The position numbers and the translations under genes are program-made. From the NCBI GenBank assembly GCA_019359285.1, contig JAHHHQ010000008.1:1-34719 (forward strand): a DNA stretch of 34,719 bases, given 5' to 3'. The notes beneath the pieces were generated by a model. The model made no database searches and was not told where the DNA came from. It worked only from the letters and a program-made list of their open reading frames with translations. The DNA comes from Nodosilinea sp. WJT8-NPBG4. Its GTDB lineage: Bacteria > Cyanobacteriota > Cyanobacteriia > Phormidesmidales > Phormidesmidaceae. Numbering within the stretch: the first letter of the stretch is position 1; the number at the start of each line of letters is the position of its first letter. Positions 32,989 through 34,719 of the stretch are shown here, piece by piece.

Positions 32989-33300
32989 ATGAACCACTTG
33001 AATAAATTTCTGCTCAGCCTTGCCGTTTTAAGTGTGGCAGCGTTAAACACGTCTCCAGCAGCGATCGCCCAAATCGTTGAACTAAGCGATCAAGTCGAGT
33101 TTGACTTCGGAGGAGACCGCGACCCCGAGCTGCGCCCTCGCCTATCGACTGACGGGAATCAGCTGAATATTCAATTTGAAGAACAGCCTCAGCCAGAAAC
33201 TCGCTTTCGCTTTGACGACGATCGTATAGAACTGCGCCAAGAACAGCCTGCGCCCAGAGAACGGCTCAACTTGACCGTGCCTATTGAGACAGAAGAGTAG
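32989..33300 (+). CDS. Small secreted acidic protein
   Basis: The 103-residue protein has a clear Sec signal peptide (residues 1-27: KFLLSLAVLSVAALN, cleaved near AIA-QI). The mature part is short, acidic and rich in Asp, Glu, Gln and Arg, with repeated FDFGGDRD, FEEQPQPETRFRF and LRQEQPAPRERL segments. It lacks Cys and obvious enzyme motifs and is probably flexible. A near-consensus ribosome-binding site (ggaggagg, 7 bases before the ATG) suggests strong translation. I do not recognise a family. It lies about 190 bases upstream of a broken SLH gene, so it may belong to the cell envelope. Confidence 0.85.
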   Translation: MNHLNKFLLSLAVLSVAALNTSPAAIAQIVELSDQVEFDFGGDRDPELRPRLSTDGNQLNIQFEEQPQPETRFRFDDDRIELRQEQPAPRERLNLTVPIETEE

Positions 33301-33334
33301 TCTGCGATCGCTATAGAGCCAAAAATGCGTCTGG

Positions 33335-33368
33335 AACATCTCACAAACTGTGACCCAGTTGAGATGTT
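33335..33368 (+). terminator. Possible hairpin after the secreted-protein gene
   Basis: aacatctca (33335-33343) pairs with tgagatgtt (33360-33368) across a 16-base loop, 35 bases past the stop codon. There is no long T run, so it may end transcription weakly or only protect the mRNA end. Confidence 0.35.
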
Positions 33369-33374
33369 TCAGCC

Positions 33375-33432
33375 TGTAGGTTGGGTTGAGCGCACGTAGG
33401 CTTTGCCTGTTCGCAGAGTAACCCAACCTACA
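33375..33432. repeat. Palindromic interspersed repeat
   Basis: A perfect 13-base inverted repeat, tgtaggttgggtt (33375-33387) and aacccaacctaca (33420-33432), flanks 32 bases. The TGTAGGTTGGGTT...AACCCAACCTACA type is familiar from many cyanobacterial intergenic regions, probably as a small non-autonomous element. Confidence 0.75.
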
Positions 33433-33489
33433 GTTACGCTCGATCGCACCGCTCTCGACCAATTTCTACCCCCTCACCGCTGATCACTG

Positions 33490-34175
33490 ATGCCTATTCA
33501 AGCTAAATTTTTGAGCAATTTTATTCCATTGGTGTTCCGCAGACTGACCGTTGCAACGCTAGCCTCACTGGTGGCACAGATTCCGGCTCAAGCGCAAACC
33601 ACGTTTTCAGATGTACCGTCAGATTATTGGGCAGCCCAGTTCATTCAAGCACTCGTCGATCGCGGTGTAATTCGAGGCTTTGCCGACGGTAGCTTTCGCC
33701 CCAATGAGCCGATCACGCGCGCTCAGTTTGCCGTCTTAGTCAATCAAGCATTCGATCAACCGACTGTTCGCGGTGCCGTTGGTTTTCGCGATGTGCCCAG
33801 CAGTTATTGGGCCGGCAGCGCCATTCAAACTGCTCACGCCGAAGGCTTTCTCAGTGGTTATCCTGGCAATGTCTCCCAGCTCAGCCGATGCCCCGCGCTC
33901 AGGTTTTAGTTGCTCTGGCGAGCGGACTACAGTTTAAGCCGAGTGGAACCAATGCCAGCGTGACGGGTGACTTCCGTGACTACAATTCAATTCCCTTTTA
34001 TGCCGATGATGGCGTGGCGGCGGCGACCTTCCGCAACCTCACCGTGAACTATCCCAATATTGATTTTCTCGAACCCAATCGCGCCGCAACCCGTGCTGAA
34101 GTTGCGGCTTCAATTTATTAGGGTCTGGTGGCGACTGACCGTGCTCCTGCGATCGAGTCTCCCTATATTTACTAA
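33490..34175 (+). pseudogene. SLH-domain secreted protein, broken by a frameshift and a TAG
   Basis: SLH domains attach proteins to the cell wall. The signal peptide (to about AQA-QT near residue 36) and the first SLH unit (FSDVPSDYWAAQFIQALVDR, GFADGSFRPNEPITRAQFAV) are intact, and a second unit starts at GFRDVPSSYWAG. Near 33870-33890 the frame shifts by one base, and it continues in the next frame as PMPRAQVLVALASGLQF. A TAG at 34119-34121 then stops it where Gln is expected (AASIY-stop-GLVATDRAPAIE). The frame runs on to a TAA at 34173-34175. As built, the first frame would give only a 139-residue truncated product. Confidence 0.9.
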
Positions 34176-34182
34176 ATTACCC

Positions 34183-34677
34183 TCATTCCGCTGAGGAGAT
34201 AGACTGAGTCGCTTCCAGGGCTTGCACTAACACCTCAGCCGCTCTTTCGCGATTGGAGGTACCAAACAGCCCGACAATCCTAGCCTGCGTCCGCGTCACG
34301 AACCGCCGTATCCCTTGTGCTTCAGCCGGTGGCTCAGTATAAGCACGAGCGATCGCAATGAATGCTTCAGCTCGATGCATCGGATTGTCAATGGATTGAG
34401 CCGTTTGCAAAGCAGCATCGAACTGCCCTTGCTGAGCAAATCCCTCTACCACCGAAGGCAGCATCCATAGGATTTCTTCACTCTGAGCCAGCTGCATGGC
34501 TTGCTCCGGTTGCCCAGACTCAGCATAGCCCTGCACGATATCCGGCATAAATCCCTCAAGATTGCCAGTTTGAACGAGTTGTAATGCCTGTGCAACCTGA
34601 GTTCGACAAGGGGTAGAGTGCTGAGAAAAAGGCTGAGGGTTACGCTCAAAGTGTTGAATTCTAAGCACCTCAGCCAT
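34183..34677 (-). CDS. Repeat protein with TPR-like helices, N terminus uncertain
   Basis: Residues 35-165 are helical repeats of the kind ALQLVQTGNLEGFMPDIVQG, YAESGQPEQAMQLAQSEE and QGQFDAALQTAQSIDNP, related to cyanobacterial TPR-like secreted proteins. The first 33 residues (HFERNPQPFSQHSTPC) do not look like the family. The overlapping frame reads SVTLSLFLSTLPLV, a signal-peptide core that would join TQVAQA in this frame if one base were added near 34605. A frameshift is therefore likely. The frame is also open to the window edge at 34719, so the gene may be cut by the window. Confidence 0.6.
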   Translation of the reverse strand: MAEVLRIQHFERNPQPFSQHSTPCRTQVAQALQLVQTGNLEGFMPDIVQGYAESGQPEQAMQLAQSEEILWMLPSVVEGFAQQGQFDAALQTAQSIDNPMHRAEAFIAIARAYTEPPAEAQGIRRFVTRTQARIVGLFGTSNRERAAEVLVQALEATQSISSAE

Positions 34678-34719
34678 GTCTTTGAGTCTAGCGCGCCTTG
34701 ATCTGACCCAAATCTTCTG

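Noticed and set aside
15717..34121. Reassigned or suppressed TAG codon as an explanation for the in-frame TAGs
   Set aside because: TAG serves as the normal stop of intact genes here (for example at 1811-1813 and 19190-19192), and the broken genes also contain frameshifts that suppression would not repair.

Overview
The window looks like chromosomal DNA of a filamentous-type cyanobacterium (Leptolyngbya / Nodosilinea / Phormidium-like; the genus cannot be fixed from this sequence). The evidence is the recurrent GCGATCGC (HIP1) octamer in genes on both strands, a tmRNA whose tag reads ANNIVPFARKAAPVAA (the cyanobacterial form), an NblB-type HEAT protein, an SLH-domain protein, a pentapeptide-repeat protein and a DUF29 protein. 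No rRNA, CRISPR array, prophage or insertion sequence was recognised.

Layout. 1-970: a broken small ORF pair and ssrA with its terminator. 1.3-2.7 kb: a small protein built of 19-residue repeats, convergent with rplU-rpmA across a 17-bp bidirectional terminator. 2.9-6.7 kb: an SGNH hydrolase, a DUF4268 protein, a YchJ/SEC-C protein and a PlsC-like acyltransferase, all on the plus strand. 6.8-7.0 kb: tRNA-Tyr and tRNA-Thr in tandem on the minus strand. 7-11.4 kb: small hypothetical proteins, an RsbW-type anti-sigma kinase, nblB, a CBS-pair protein and an M42 peptidase. 11.5-16.5 kb: a membrane-anchored phospholipase-D-like protein with an embedded EF-hand loop, a PchB-like chorismate mutase homologue, gluconokinase and a broken rsgA. 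16.8-20.7 kb: two small membrane proteins, a 21-bp tandem repeat array, a decayed duplicate of the 3' end of the FAD-dependent oxidoreductase gene next to it, and a possible zinc-ribbon micro-protein. 20.8-24 kb: a TspO-like membrane protein, a pentapeptide-repeat protein, a second 21-bp array and periplasmic Cu/Zn superoxide dismutase. 24.2-28.9 kb: a likely operon of SNF2 helicase, DUF29 protein and SWIM zinc-finger protein. 29-34.7 kb: a YdeP-type molybdopterin oxidoreductase, a P-domain plus leishmanolysin-like protease, a small secreted protein, a broken SLH protein and a repeat protein with an apparent frameshift near its N terminus.

How the genes fit together. Most are housekeeping or stress genes without an obvious shared pathway. 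Real functional groupings are rplU-rpmA (50S subunit), the tRNA pair, and the SNF2-DUF29-SWIM group, which resembles the SNF2/SWIM pairs known in other bacteria. The striking theme is gene decay. rsgA carries a copy-number change of a 7-bp repeat plus an in-frame TAG. The SLH gene carries a frameshift plus an in-frame TAG. The oxidoreductase duplicate carries a TGA plus a frameshift. The last gene appears frameshifted in its signal peptide. Whether this is biology or assembly error is the main question the window raises. I do not see a clearly new multi-gene system; the best leads are listed as findings.
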